A stretch of DNA of 64,000 nt from Stieleria tagensis (GCF_024129865.1 NZ_JAMYFE010000027.1:1-64000); one strand, 5' to 3'; shown: positions 45,636 through 55,038, numbered from the stretch's first letter. The notes: generated by a model from the letters alone, not told the origin. Numbers and translations: made by a program.

Positions 45636-47192
45636 ATGACGGCAAAAACGATCATGGTGATGGGCACCAGTTCGTCCGCGGGCAAGAGTCTGTTGACGAC
45701 GGCACTGTGTCGTTGTTTTGCAAGGCGTGGTTTTCGCACCGCACCGTTCAAGGCACAGAACATGTCGAATAACGCCGCGGTCTGTGCCGGTGGCGCTGAA
45801 ATTGGACGGTCCCAGGCTCTGCAAGCCGTCGCGGCCGGTGTGCCTCCGGTCTCGGACATGAATCCGATCCTGTTGAAACCCGAAGGCGACACGCGATCGC
45901 AAGTGATCGTCAACGGACGGCCATTGCAGACGCTGGAGGCGACCGACTATTTCCAACGTCGTACGCAGTTGTGGCCACACGTCACCGCGGCACTGGATCG
46001 GATCCGCGATCAATACGACGTGATCGTGATCGAAGGCGCCGGTAGTCCCGCTGAATTGAATCTGACGGAACTGGAAATGGTCAACATGTCGGTCGCCCGC
46101 TACTGCCGATCGCCGGTGTTGTTGGTCGGTGACATTGAACGCGGCGGTGTGTTCGCACAATTGCTGGGCACATTGTGGTTGTTGCCCGCGGAAGACCGCG
46201 AGTTAGTGGTTGGATTGATCGTCAACAAGTTTCGTGGTGATCTGTCGCTGTTTGATTCGGGTGTCGACATTTTGCAACAGCGCGGCGGCGTGCCGGTTCT
46301 GGGCGTTTTGCCGTGGATCAATGCGTTGCGATTGCCCGAGGAAGACGCTGTGGCACTCGATTCGCCAGCGGATGTTGACTTGGATCGACTGACCGCCGGC
46401 GCGGCGCCGCCCGAGCTTGAAATCGTCGTGATTCGTTTGCCGCACATCGCCAACTTTGACGACTTCGATCCGCTCGCCGCTCACCCCGGTGTCAGGCTCC
46501 GCTATGTCCGCATGACGAGTGAATTGGGGCGACCTGATGTCGTGATTTTGCCGGGCACAAAGAATACGTTTGGCGATCTACAATGGCTGCGCCAGTCCGG
46601 GTTGGCGGCGCAAATCGAGCGGTTGTCGAAACAACAAACCGAAGTGGTCGGAATCTGTGGCGGTTACCAAATGTTGGGACGTCAAATCATCAATCCCGAC
46701 CGAGTGGAATCCGGCGTCCACAATGCCGCAGGGTTGGGGCTGTTGGAAATTGAAACGGTCTTTCACCCCACCAAGCAGACGTGCCAAGTCGAGTTCGAGA
46801 TGACCGATGACACGATTGCACCGGGAGCGCGCGGACAATCGGTCTCGGGTTACGAAATCCATCATGGACAAACGCGTTCGTCGACACCCTGGATGAAGCG
46901 AATCACCGAGGCGGGATCAGATCTCGCACCGGCGGACGGTTCCTATTCTGCGGAAGGACAGATTTGGGGCTGTTATCTGCATGGGTTGTTCCACAATGAT
47001 TCCTTCCGCGCCGCCTGGCTTAACCGCTTGGGCGTCTCTGAAACCGCCGGATCAACGATCAGTTCGCAAGACGAATTACAACTCTCTCTCGATCGTCTCG
47101 CTGACGCATTCGAGCAATACGTCGATTTTGATCGACTGATGAAACTCACTTTTGAACCAAACAGCACACAGGCCGCAAACGATGCCGGATGA
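45636..47192 (+). CDS. cobQ: Cobyric acid synthase
   Basis: A 518-residue glutamine-dependent amidotransferase. The N-terminal dethiobiotin-synthetase-like ATPase has MVMGTSSSAGKS (8-18) and the block KAQNMSNNAAV. The C-terminal glutaminase has the nucleophile in GICGGYQMLG (Cys341) and His449 in CYLHGLFHND. It amidates the b, d, e and g carboxyls of adenosylcobyrinate a,c-diamide. The ATG at 45636 follows a GAGAAAG Shine-Dalgarno-like sequence. The gene overlaps cobO by 11 bases. Confidence 0.97.
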   Translation: MTAKTIMVMGTSSSAGKSLLTTALCRCFARRGFRTAPFKAQNMSNNAAVCAGGAEIGRSQALQAVAAGVPPVSDMNPILLKPEGDTRSQVIVNGRPLQTLEATDYFQRRTQLWPHVTAALDRIRDQYDVIVIEGAGSPAELNLTELEMVNMSVARYCRSPVLLVGDIERGGVFAQLLGTLWLLPAEDRELVVGLIVNKFRGDLSLFDSGVDILQQRGGVPVLGVLPWINALRLPEEDAVALDSPADVDLDRLTAGAAPPELEIVVIRLPHIANFDDFDPLAAHPGVRLRYVRMTSELGRPDVVILPGTKNTFGDLQWLRQSGLAAQIERLSKQQTEVVGICGGYQMLGRQIINPDRVESGVHNAAGLGLLEIETVFHPTKQTCQVEFEMTDDTIAPGARGQSVSGYEIHHGQTRSSTPWMKRITEAGSDLAPADGSYSAEGQIWGCYLHGLFHNDSFRAAWLNRLGVSETAGSTISSQDELQLSLDRLADAFEQYVDFDRLMKLTFEPNSTQAANDAG

Positions 47193-47796
47193 CATTAACG
47201 AAGAACACCGTAAAAAGATGGTTCGGATCAATGAGGTCAAGGATCGTCAGCTTGCCAGTAAGACAGAAAAAAAGGGCTTGATCATCGTTCACACCGGTGC
47301 GGGGAAAGGCAAATCGACCGCTGCGTTTGGGATGGCATTTCGGGCTCTCGGCCAAGGCATGAAAGTCGCGATCGTGCAGTTCATCAAGGGCGCGATTCAA
47401 ACCGGCGAGGCAACGTTTGTTGATCAAATTGCAGCGACGGGAATGCCGATCGAAATGCACACGATGGGCGAAGGTTTCACTTGGAAGACACAGGATCGCG
47501 AACGTGATATCGCCACCGCAATGCGCGGCTGGCAAAAAGCGGTCGAATTGATGCGCGACCCGTCGATCGACTTGGTCGTGCTGGACGAGTTGAACATTGC
47601 CACTAAATACGATTACATCCCCGCCGCGACAGTGGTGGAGGAGTTGTTGGCCAAACGCGAGATGTTGCATGTTGTGTTGACTGGACGCAACGCCAGTCCC
47701 GAAATCATCGAGATCGCCGATTTGGTTTCTGAAATGAAAGTGATCAAACATCCGTACGCACGCGGCATTCAGCCTCAACGAGGCGTCGAATTTTGA
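47182..47796 (+). CDS. cobO: ATP:corrinoid adenosyltransferase (CobA/CobO type)
   Basis: A 204-residue protein. The P-loop is HTGAGKGKSTAAFG (37-50), then ALGQGMKVAIVQFIKG and LVVLDELNIATKYDYI, typical of CobO. It transfers the 5'-deoxyadenosyl group from ATP to reduced corrinoid. ATG 47182 is chosen because the family begins near there; a TTG at 47152 would add ten residues. The stop overlaps the TTG start of cobU (TTGA). Confidence 0.96.
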   Translation: MPDDINEEHRKKMVRINEVKDRQLASKTEKKGLIIVHTGAGKGKSTAAFGMAFRALGQGMKVAIVQFIKGAIQTGEATFVDQIAATGMPIEMHTMGEGFTWKTQDRERDIATAMRGWQKAVELMRDPSIDLVVLDELNIATKYDYIPAATVVEELLAKREMLHVVLTGRNASPEIIEIADLVSEMKVIKHPYARGIQPQRGVEF

Positions 47797-48461
47797 ACGC
47801 TGAAACAATCCACCTCTCGAGTTCATCGGACCGTGTCGGCGCGCTGACACTGGTGTTGGGCGGAGTCCGCAGTGGGAAAAGCCGTTTTGCGCAAGATCTG
47901 GCCGCCAAATTGGCCGGTGATGATGTCTTGTTCGTTGCGACGGCTGAATCACATGATGGGGAGATGCAGCACCGTATCGAACATCATCAGCGATCGCGAC
48001 CATCCACCTGGAAAACGCTTGAGCAACCGCTGGAGACGGCGATTGCGATTGCCCAGTGGATCAACGAATCAAAACATGAGCCTGGTGTTGTCATCATCGA
48101 CTGTTTGACCTTGCTGGTCAGCAACCTGTTGTGTCGCCCGGAATCAGAATCGTTGTCGATGGATGTCCTGGAATCACAAGTGCTAGAGGAATCCGATGCC
48201 TTGATTCATTTGGCGAACTGTTTTGAAACCGATGTGGTGATCGTTTCTGGCGAAGTCGGTTCAGGGGTGGTCCCAGAACATCCGCTGGGACGACGGTTTC
48301 GTGATCTATTGGGGTTGGCCAATCAGCGACTGGCAGCATCTGCCGATGCGACCTACTGGATGGTTGCCGGACTAGCGATCAATGCGACCACGTTAGCAAC
48401 AAGTGTCGCCGAGGCCGCAGCCCAAACGCCATCACGTCAGGAACACCAACATGAAAGCTAA
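47793..48461 (+). CDS. cobU: Adenosylcobinamide kinase / phosphate guanylyltransferase
   Basis: A 222-residue bifunctional CobU/CobP. The P-loop is GGVRSGKS (23-30), and the guanylylated His is expected in HRIEHHQRSRP (His64 or His65). IDCLTLLVSNLL and GSGVVPEHPLGRRFRDLLG are conserved. It phosphorylates adenosylcobinamide and attaches GMP, the step before cobalamin synthase. A TTG start at 47793 overlaps the cobO stop; about twelve extra residues precede the core. It overlaps btuF by 11 bases. Confidence 0.95.
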   Translation: MNAETIHLSSSSDRVGALTLVLGGVRSGKSRFAQDLAAKLAGDDVLFVATAESHDGEMQHRIEHHQRSRPSTWKTLEQPLETAIAIAQWINESKHEPGVVIIDCLTLLVSNLLCRPESESLSMDVLESQVLEESDALIHLANCFETDVVIVSGEVGSGVVPEHPLGRRFRDLLGLANQRLAASADATYWMVAGLAINATTLATSVAEAAAQTPSRQEHQHES

Positions 48462-49578
48462 CGATTCGTCAGCGAGCACTGTTTCCCATCCGCCGCAACG
48501 CGTGAGCGTCTGGTCCCTGGTTTCTAGTTTGTTGCGGCGGTCTAGTCGCGAATGCGCGTGGGGACCGTGTGCTAGCGCACGGCGGCTGGTTGTTTTGGTG
48601 TGCATCGTGTTGGCGTTTGCCAGTGGCTGTGGACGGTCTGATTCGCTGCAAGGGGACAACGTTAGCGGTGCGAACCAATTGTTGTCAGACAAGAACGTTG
48701 TCATCTTGACGGATCGATTGGATCGCCAAGTGCGGATTGCGTCGCCGGCAACGCGGATCATTAGTTTGTCGCCGGCGACGACAGAATTGTTGTTTGCGTT
48801 GGATCTGGGACCAGCCGTTGTGGGCGCCACCAAACACTGTAATTTCCCTGCCGCCGCACTGACGATTCCGCGGGTCGGCAGCGGCACACTGGAGAGTATC
48901 AATCTGGAAGCGATCGTGGCTGCGAAGCCGGATTTGGTACTTTGTAAATGGGACACCCATCAGCCCTTGTTGCAGTCGTTGGAGCGGATGCAGATTCCCG
49001 CGCTGGCGATCGGACCACAAAGTTTGGACGAATTGTTTGAGGAAGCCGGGTGGATCGGTCAGCTGACCGGGCGAGAATCACAAGCCGATGCATTGGTCGC
49101 TGCGATGACGGCGCGCAGACAAAAATTGACCGGCATTGCCCAGCGGCTGCGCCCCGATCCGGCCGTCAAGGTGTTTTATGAAGTTTGGGACGATCCGTTG
49201 ATGACCGCCGGTCCGGATTCATTCATTGACGAAATCATGTCCATGGCTGGGCTAGAAAACATCATCCAGGACACTACGATTCGCTTTCCGCGGATCAGCG
49301 CCGAAACGGTCCTGCGTGGCGATCCGGACCTGATCTTGGCACCGACGACTCATTTTCTGGATGTTGATATCGATGAAATACGAGCGCGGCCGGGTTGGGA
49401 TTCCGTTACCGCGGTACAGCAAGGAAATATTCATTTAATTTCTGGCGATGAAATCTCCCGCTGTGGACCGCGTGTTTTGGATGCGCTCGCCGAAGTCATC
49501 TTGGCGGCCTACCCCCAGGCCGACGCAGATCAGATCCGCGAGAAATTGCCCGAAACTGATTTGACGGAGCGTCCATGA
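48451..49578 (+). CDS. btuF: Corrinoid-binding lipoprotein of ABC importer (BtuF-like)
   Basis: A 375-residue substrate-binding lipoprotein of the helical-backbone class (Peripla_BP_2). The lipobox is LAFASGC with Cys60, after an unusually long basic leader; a GTG near residue 18 would shorten it. The binding core begins RIISLSPATTELLFALDLG and continues with VVGATKHCNFP, AKPDLVLC and GLENII. FecCD-type permease and ATPase genes follow directly, so it forms BtuFCD and delivers vitamin B12 or other corrinoids to the inner membrane. Its position among cobalamin genes behind a B12 riboswitch makes corrinoid the likely ligand rather than haem or siderophore. Confidence 0.92.
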   Translation: MKANDSSASTVSHPPQRVSVWSLVSSLLRRSSRECAWGPCASARRLVVLVCIVLAFASGCGRSDSLQGDNVSGANQLLSDKNVVILTDRLDRQVRIASPATRIISLSPATTELLFALDLGPAVVGATKHCNFPAAALTIPRVGSGTLESINLEAIVAAKPDLVLCKWDTHQPLLQSLERMQIPALAIGPQSLDELFEEAGWIGQLTGRESQADALVAAMTARRQKLTGIAQRLRPDPAVKVFYEVWDDPLMTAGPDSFIDEIMSMAGLENIIQDTTIRFPRISAETVLRGDPDLILAPTTHFLDVDIDEIRARPGWDSVTAVQQGNIHLISGDEISRCGPRVLDALAEVILAAYPQADADQIREKLPETDLTERP

Positions 49579-50597
49579 AAGCGATGCCTGTTCGGATCCT
49601 GATCGCTGCGGTGGTGATGTTTGTCATTGCGGTGCTTAGCAGTTTAGTCGGTGCGACCACCATTTCAGCAAGCGATCTGTTCTGGTCGATGCTGGGTGAA
49701 TCGGTGCTGGATGAAACGGACCGAACGATCCTGTTTCAATTGCGACTGCCGCGATTGGTGGTGGCCGGTTTGGTCGGCGGTTCGCTAGCGGCAGCCGGTG
49801 TCGGGTTTCAAGGTTTGTTTCGCAACCCTTTGGCGGAACCCTATGTGATCGGTGCCTCAAGCGGCGCATCGTTGGGCGTGGCACTGGTGATCATCAGCGG
49901 TCTGCGAGCCTCGTTTTTTTCGATCGGTGCGACGACCTTGTTGGCAATGATCGGCGCGATTGCGGTGGTGATGATGGTGTTGGTGATCGGATCGTTGGCC
50001 CGTTCCCCGTCGACGATGTCATTGTTATTGGCTGGTGTGGTGATGAGCAGCATGGTCAATGCGATCGTATCGGCGCTGATGTTTCTGTACGATCAAAAAG
50101 CCGTTGTGATTCTGTCATGGCTGATGGGGTCGGTGGCCAACAGTCACTGGGGGACGGCATCGGTCGCCGCCGTCGTCGGTGGTAGCGGAGTGATCTTGAT
50201 CGGGTTGTGCGCGCGACCGTTGGACGCATTTGCACTCGGCGACACCGCATCACAATCATTGGGGCTGGACCTGTCCACATTTCGCTGGTTGATCATTGCG
50301 GCGGCGAGTGTTGCGACCGCTGGGGCTGTTGCCGCATCTGGAGTGATCGGATTTGTCGGTTTGATCTCACCTCATATCGCCCGGATGTTCGTTGGTTCGC
50401 GGCATGCGGTTTTGATTCCGATGAGTGTGTTTGTGGGCGGTTCACTGATGTTGATTGCCGACGCGATCGCTCGGACGGTGATCGCACCTGCCGAATTGCC
50501 GGTGGGGATAGTGACCGCGATCCTAGGATGCCCGTTTTTTCTGTGGCTGTTGCTGCGGGACCGCCGCAGCGATTCCACGTTAGGGGCCAGCCAATGA
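49575..50597 (+). CDS. btuC: Corrinoid ABC importer permease (BtuC-like)
   Basis: A 340-residue FecCD-family permease with about ten helices. Family blocks are LRLPRLVVAGLVGGSLAAAGVGFQGLFRNPLAEPYVIGASSGASLGVAL and IGFVGLISPHIARMFVG near the C-terminus. It overlaps the btuF stop (ATGA) and the btuD start (ATGA). It forms the transmembrane pathway of the importer. Confidence 0.94.
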   Translation: MKAMPVRILIAAVVMFVIAVLSSLVGATTISASDLFWSMLGESVLDETDRTILFQLRLPRLVVAGLVGGSLAAAGVGFQGLFRNPLAEPYVIGASSGASLGVALVIISGLRASFFSIGATTLLAMIGAIAVVMMVLVIGSLARSPSTMSLLLAGVVMSSMVNAIVSALMFLYDQKAVVILSWLMGSVANSHWGTASVAAVVGGSGVILIGLCARPLDAFALGDTASQSLGLDLSTFRWLIIAAASVATAGAVAASGVIGFVGLISPHIARMFVGSRHAVLIPMSVFVGGSLMLIADAIARTVIAPAELPVGIVTAILGCPFFLWLLLRDRRSDSTLGASQ

Positions 50598-51409
50598 GTA
50601 CGTTATCGGCAAAATCATTGACGTTCGGATTCGATTCGAACCATGTCGTCCTCCGCGACCTATCGCTCAGTTTGCGGCGTGGTGAAGTGTTGGTGCTGTT
50701 GGGCGGCAACGGATCGGGAAAGACGACTTTGTTGCGAATGTTGGCTGGTCAGTTGTCGCCCGATTCAGGCAACGTTGTCTTGGATGATGTGCCGATTGAT
50801 CAACTCTCCCGTCGTGAGATTGCAAAACGACTGGCAATGATGCCCCAGTCCGAACTCTGTGAAACCGCGTTCACGGTCCGCGAGATGGTCCGGCTCGGGC
50901 GTGCCGCGCATCGTGGTTGGTGGATGCCGCTGACGGACGAGGACGAACAAGCGGTAGAAGAAGCATTGGCGGCGACCGGGATGCAGAAACTGGCCGATCG
51001 CAACCTGACGACCTTGTCGGGTGGACAATGGCGACGATCGATTTTAGCGAGGTCATTGGCCCAGCAGGCATCGATTCTGTTGCTCGATGAACCGACCAAT
51101 GGATTGGATTTGAAACACCAATACGATTGTTTGAGCCAGATTCGTGATCTGGTCAAACAGAAAAATTTGATCGCCGTTTTGGCGCTACATGATCTAAACC
51201 AAACAGCGATGTTTGCCGATCGAATCGCGTTGTTGTCCGGTCAAAAGGTGATGGCCATCGGCGACTGTTGGCAGGTGTTGACTGCCGAACGAATTGAACA
51301 AGCCTATGGCATTCAAGCCACGATCGTCGAGCATCCCGTGCATGGCACACCGCTGGTCGTTCCTGTTGGCCCGACCGTTCCCGATTTTGCTAGTCCGGAG
51401 CGGTCGTGA
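50594..51409 (+). CDS. btuD: Corrinoid ABC importer ATPase (BtuD-like)
   Basis: A 271-residue ABC ATPase. Walker A is GGNGSGKTT (37-45), the signature is TLSGGQWRRS, Walker B is ILLLDEPTNGLD, and ALHDLN carries the switch His. ATG 50594 overlaps the btuC stop; the open frame runs further upstream inside btuC in another frame and is not used. It ends TGATG into cbiB. The Gln-Trp after the signature is a minor variation. Confidence 0.95.
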   Translation: MSTLSAKSLTFGFDSNHVVLRDLSLSLRRGEVLVLLGGNGSGKTTLLRMLAGQLSPDSGNVVLDDVPIDQLSRREIAKRLAMMPQSELCETAFTVREMVRLGRAAHRGWWMPLTDEDEQAVEEALAATGMQKLADRNLTTLSGGQWRRSILARSLAQQASILLLDEPTNGLDLKHQYDCLSQIRDLVKQKNLIAVLALHDLNQTAMFADRIALLSGQKVMAIGDCWQVLTAERIEQAYGIQATIVEHPVHGTPLVVPVGPTVPDFASPERS

Positions 51410-52404
51410 TGGGGCTGTTTACAACAATCGTTGTCATCATTGTCGCGGTGGGAATCGATCTGGTCGTCGGTGAACCGCCGAATCGATTTCATCCTGTCGC
51501 CTGGATGGGATCTGTGATTGGTTGGGCAAGACGGGTGTGTCCAAAACGCGGTGAGTGGATGCGTTTTTTGTGGGGGGGCACGATTGTCGGCGTCGGCTGT
51601 GTGATCGTCGGTGGCATCGGGTGGGCGTTGGATGCATTGGGCGAATGGATCTTGGGCGAATGGGTTGGAAATCGCGGTCAGGTGACGCAAGTCGTGACTT
51701 GGATCGCGGTGGTGGGTGGTCAGGCGGTCGTGTTGAAATGTTGTTTTGGGATTCGCTCGTTGGATCGTGCGGCGCGGTCTGTGCTGTCGTGTTTGCAACG
51801 CCAGGACGACGCGGCGGCGCGGCAGCAATTGGGATACCACCTTGTCAGTCGCCAAGTCGATCTGTTGTCCGCTGCCGAAATCTCTGCGGCGACCATCGAA
51901 TCCGTTTCCGAGAACACGTCGGATTCTGTCGTGGCACCGCTGTTTTTTTATGTTCTGGGTGGTCTGCCCGCCGCTTTGATCTACCGCTACGTCAACACCT
52001 GTGACGCGATGTTGGGGTATCGAACTACCGAATTGGAATGGCTGGGCAAGTGTGCGGCGCGCTGCGATGACCTATTGAATTGGATTCCCGCACGGATCAC
52101 CGCGGGATTGATCATGATCGCCAGCCCGACCAGCGCCCTCTGTGCTTGGCGGACCTGGTGGCAAGATTCGCGGCGAACGACCAGTCCCAACGCCGGACAT
52201 CCGATGAGCGCCGCCGCGGGTGCGTTGGGCGTCTGTTTACAGAAATCGGATCACTATCGCTTGGGGGCCCGTTTACGCGAGCCCTTGTCGATGGACATCG
52301 CGTCAATGTTGGCGCTGTTCGCAAGAACGGTGACCCTGGCGGTGTTGCTTGCCTGTGTGTCAAAAGCGTTGATCGGTTGGCTGGTCCTGCGAGGTACGAT
52401 TTGA
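51409..52404 (+). CDS. cbiB: Adenosylcobinamide-phosphate synthase
   Basis: A 331-residue membrane protein of the CbiB/CobD family, opening GIDLVVGEPPNRFHPVAWMGSVIG. Other conserved parts are SRQVDLLSAAEISAATIESVSENTSDSVVAPLFFY and NTCDAMLGYR. It condenses cobyric acid with aminopropanol or its phosphate. ATG 51409 overlaps the btuD stop, with GTG 51406 possible too. It ends by TGATG overlap with the cobD-bluB fusion, whose N-terminal domain supplies the aminopropanol phosphate. Confidence 0.95.
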   Translation: MGLFTTIVVIIVAVGIDLVVGEPPNRFHPVAWMGSVIGWARRVCPKRGEWMRFLWGGTIVGVGCVIVGGIGWALDALGEWILGEWVGNRGQVTQVVTWIAVVGGQAVVLKCCFGIRSLDRAARSVLSCLQRQDDAAARQQLGYHLVSRQVDLLSAAEISAATIESVSENTSDSVVAPLFFYVLGGLPAALIYRYVNTCDAMLGYRTTELEWLGKCAARCDDLLNWIPARITAGLIMIASPTSALCAWRTWWQDSRRTTSPNAGHPMSAAAGALGVCLQKSDHYRLGARLREPLSMDIASMLALFARTVTLAVLLACVSKALIGWLVLRGTI

Positions 52405-54182
52405 TGCAGAATCGAAAGCGACAGGCAGAGGCGCATCATGGCGGTCTGGATTGGGGATTGTTACAAGTGCGTGGAATTGATCCATCAGAGGTGATCGATC
52501 TGAGTTCCAATCTGCTGTCTGTCGACCAACCGAAATCCGTCCGTGATGCAATCCTAGACGCGGCGGTTGCACCGTACCCGGATCGTGACTGCCACGCCTT
52601 GCGTGCTGCGTTGGCAAAGCGGGTGAATGTGGATGCAAACCGCATTCTTGCTGGTAACGGTTGCTGCGAATTGATTCATTTGGTCGCCGGTGCGTTTTTA
52701 TCACCTCAGCAAAATCATCCGTCACGCTGTTTGGTTGTAGGGCCGACGTTCTCTGAATACGAGCGCGCGTCGCTGCTGTGTGGCGCAGTGGTCGACCGGG
52801 TCGAAGCGGTTGCCGAGGATGGTTTTGCTGTTCCGATTCAGCCCATCCAGGAAATGCTCCATCGTCGATCGCACCAAGTCATTTGGATTTGCAACCCCAA
52901 CAATCCGACTGGATCGACAACGAGTCCTGGTTTGGTTCGCCGTTGGTTGGACAGCTATCCAGAAACCCTGTTTGTGGTTGATGAGTCTTACCTCGATTTT
53001 TGCCAGGGACTGGATTCGCTGGTCGCTGATGATCGAGACAATTTGGTCACGCTGCGTTCGATGACCAAGTCCTACGCCTTGGCCGGATTGCGGCTAGGGT
53101 ATCTGACGACGAGCGAATCGCGTCTACAGACGCTAAAAGCCAGACGGGTTCCCTGGTCCGTCAACTCCGTCGTTCAATCGGTGGCTGTGGCGGCGCTAGA
53201 GTCACAGTCGCACTATGACGACGCGATGAAACGAATGATTGTCCAGCGAACGCGGCTGATCAATGAGTTCACGGATCGCGGTTTCAATCCATTGCCAACC
53301 GAAACCGGATTCTTTTTGCTGCCGGTGGAGGATTCGGCGGCACTGGTAGAGCGATTGCTGCAGTCTGGCGTTCTGGTGCGAGATTGTGAATCGTTCGGGC
53401 TGGAAAACTATGTCCGAATCGCGGTCGGTGATACCAATGCCAACGATCGATTGTTGGCTGCACTGGATGCACCATCGAATCAGTCAGTCGCTATTGGACG
53501 CGAGCCCGAGTTGACGCAGGACGTCGATCCCGTGAATCCAGTCGGCATTTCGAGTTGGAGTGATGCGTTCCGGGAACAGTTGTACGAACTGTTTCGAATG
53601 AGACGGGATGTGCGCCAGTTTTCCAGTCAAGCCATCGAGCATGCGGATCTGGCCCGTTGGATTGATGCCGCCTGTTTGGCGCCGTCGGTGGGTTTGTCCG
53701 AACCCTGGCGATTCGTGTCGGTCAATGATCCGGCGGTGCGTCAAAGGGTGGCGGCGGAGTTTGAGGCACAGAATCAGCTTGCGGCGGAGGTTTACGAGGA
53801 TTCCGCCCGTGATCAATACCAGCAGTTAAAGTTGGCCGGTTTGCGTCAGGCCCCTGAGCATCTGGCGGTGTTTGTCCAATCCGATCCCCAACAGGGGCGT
53901 GGCTTGGGACGTCAAACGATGCCAGAAACGGTTGCCTATTCGGTCGTCGCCGCGATACAGAATTTTTGGTTGGCAGCGCGATGTGATGGTGTCGGAGTCG
54001 GCTGGGTATCGATCTTGCGCCCGCAGCAGATCGGGCAGCTATTACAGGTTCCGTCGGATTGGCAATTGATTGCCTATTTGTGCGTCGGCTATCCCCAGGA
54101 TGCCAACGAATCGGTACCGGAATTGGAACGACGTGGTTGGCAGCAGCGGAGTCAAGACAATCAACATTGGATTGAACGATGA
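52404..54182 (+). CDS. cobD-bluB: Fusion: threonine-phosphate decarboxylase (CobD) + DMB synthase (BluB)
   Basis: A 592-residue two-domain protein. Residues 1 to about 365 are a PLP fold-type I enzyme like CobD/HisC: the pocket ICNPNNPTGS, FVVDESYLDF and the Lys in RSMTKSYALAGLRLGYL. It makes aminopropanol phosphate for CbiB. From about 390 the protein is BluB, a flavin-destroying nitroreductase that forms 5,6-dimethylbenzimidazole: RRDVRQFSS, CLAPSVGLSEPWRF, LAGLRQAPEHLAVF, GLGRQTMPETVAYSVV and GVGWVSILRP. Asp402 and Ser536 match the essential Asp32 and Ser167 of the Sinorhizobium enzyme in identity and spacing. No stop or frameshift separates the halves. ATG 52404 overlaps cbiB; the end overlaps the ExbB-like gene by ATGA. 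Confidence 0.93.
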   Translation: MQNRKRQAEAHHGGLDWGLLQVRGIDPSEVIDLSSNLLSVDQPKSVRDAILDAAVAPYPDRDCHALRAALAKRVNVDANRILAGNGCCELIHLVAGAFLSPQQNHPSRCLVVGPTFSEYERASLLCGAVVDRVEAVAEDGFAVPIQPIQEMLHRRSHQVIWICNPNNPTGSTTSPGLVRRWLDSYPETLFVVDESYLDFCQGLDSLVADDRDNLVTLRSMTKSYALAGLRLGYLTTSESRLQTLKARRVPWSVNSVVQSVAVAALESQSHYDDAMKRMIVQRTRLINEFTDRGFNPLPTETGFFLLPVEDSAALVERLLQSGVLVRDCESFGLENYVRIAVGDTNANDRLLAALDAPSNQSVAIGREPELTQDVDPVNPVGISSWSDAFREQLYELFRMRRDVRQFSSQAIEHADLARWIDAACLAPSVGLSEPWRFVSVNDPAVRQRVAAEFEAQNQLAAEVYEDSARDQYQQLKLAGLRQAPEHLAVFVQSDPQQGRGLGRQTMPETVAYSVVAAIQNFWLAARCDGVGVGWVSILRPQQIGQLLQVPSDWQLIAYLCVGYPQDANESVPELERRGWQQRSQDNQHWIER

Positions 54183-54706
54183 GTGTGAATGAGTTTCCGG
54201 TTTGGACCGGCGGAAGTTTTGGATCCATCGAACCGTTGCTGTTCGATTTGGCACAAGCATTTCAGTGGCCGATCACGGTGCTGGTGTTGTTGGTGTTTTT
54301 GTACGCCATCCTAAAGCTGGGGGGGTTCGTTGTCGAAGCGATCAGCCGTCAGCGGCGACCGAATCAAATCTTGGTCTTGCCGCAAAATGGATCGTTGACG
54401 ATCGAATCGATGCAATTGCTGGTGCTGCGAGAACTGGAAGGATTGCGATTGTGCAGTCGGATCGCTCCGATGCTGGGGCTGGTGGCAACCATGATCCCGC
54501 TCGGTCCAGCTTTGGTCGCTGTGTCCAGTGGCGAAACCCAGTTGACGATGCAGGCGTTGGGGACAGCCTTTGCAGCGGTGATCGTTGCGTTGGTCGCCGC
54601 ATCAATCTGTTTTTTGATTTACACCGTGCGCCGGCGTTGGCTGTTACAGGAACTGAACCAATGGTTGGCGTTGCAGCCAATCACGGGAGAGAGTGAAGTC
54701 CGATGA
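54179..54706 (+). CDS. MotA/TolQ/ExbB-like proton-channel protein
   Basis: A 175-residue membrane protein. Helix 1 is about residues 30-50 (WPITVLVLLVFLYAILKL), and a cytoplasmic segment leads to the pair of helices starting RIAPMLGLVATMIPLGPALVAV and FAAVIVALVAASICFLIY, the TolQ/ExbB signature hairpin. Such proteins assemble as pentamers around an ExbD-like dimer and convert proton flow into work. It overlaps both neighbours by 4 bases (ATGA), locked between cobD-bluB and the DUF2149 gene. No tonB or receptor gene is nearby, so it probably drives the CobN-like protein encoded next. Confidence 0.85.
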   Translation: MSVNEFPVWTGGSFGSIEPLLFDLAQAFQWPITVLVLLVFLYAILKLGGFVVEAISRQRRPNQILVLPQNGSLTIESMQLLVLRELEGLRLCSRIAPMLGLVATMIPLGPALVAVSSGETQLTMQALGTAFAAVIVALVAASICFLIYTVRRRWLLQELNQWLALQPITGESEVR

Positions 54707-55038
54707 TGCCAGGCAAATTGAATATTCTTGACGATGATGACAGCGATCCGATGCTGTCCTCGATCAACTTGGTGGACGTTTTTCTGGTCGCCATGGCGAT
54801 CCTGATGATCGCGATGATGAATCATCCCATGAACGAACTCTCCCAAGGCGACTTTACGATGGTTCGCGATGCCGGCAAGCCGACGATGGAGATCGTTGTC
54901 AAGGAAGGAAAGAAACTCAGCCGGTTCCAGTCGACCGGTGTCTCGTCGGAAGGCAATGGCATGAAAGCCGGTACGGCCTATCGTTTGAACGATGGGTCAA
55001 TGGTCTACGTCCCGCACGACGCAGAGGTCCAACCATGA
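54703..55038 (+). CDS. DUF2149 protein, ExbD-like partner
   Basis: A 111-residue protein with one membrane helix after a short acidic N-terminus. INLVDVFLVAMAILMIAM (about 21-38) resembles the ExbD/TolR helix, including the essential Asp (here residue 25). The soluble tail ends GTAYRLNDGSMVYVP, the block that marks DUF2149. DUF2149 genes are known to co-occur with MotA/TolQ/ExbB and CobN homologues in other prokaryotes, including archaea. The start is ATG 54703 (or 54706), overlapping the ExbB-like gene, and the stop overlaps cobN. I infer it is the stator-type subunit in a complex with the previous protein. Confidence 0.82.
   Translation: MMPGKLNILDDDDSDPMLSSINLVDVFLVAMAILMIAMMNHPMNELSQGDFTMVRDAGKPTMEIVVKEGKKLSRFQSTGVSSEGNGMKAGTAYRLNDGSMVYVPHDAEVQP

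Noticed and set aside
45390-46160. 256-residue minus-strand frame across DUF1559 and cobQ
   Set aside because: Spans the junction of two supported genes and has no recognisable domain.
47146-48003. 285-residue minus-strand frame opposite cobO/cobU
   Set aside because: Both opposite genes carry intact catalytic motifs; this one is a shadow.
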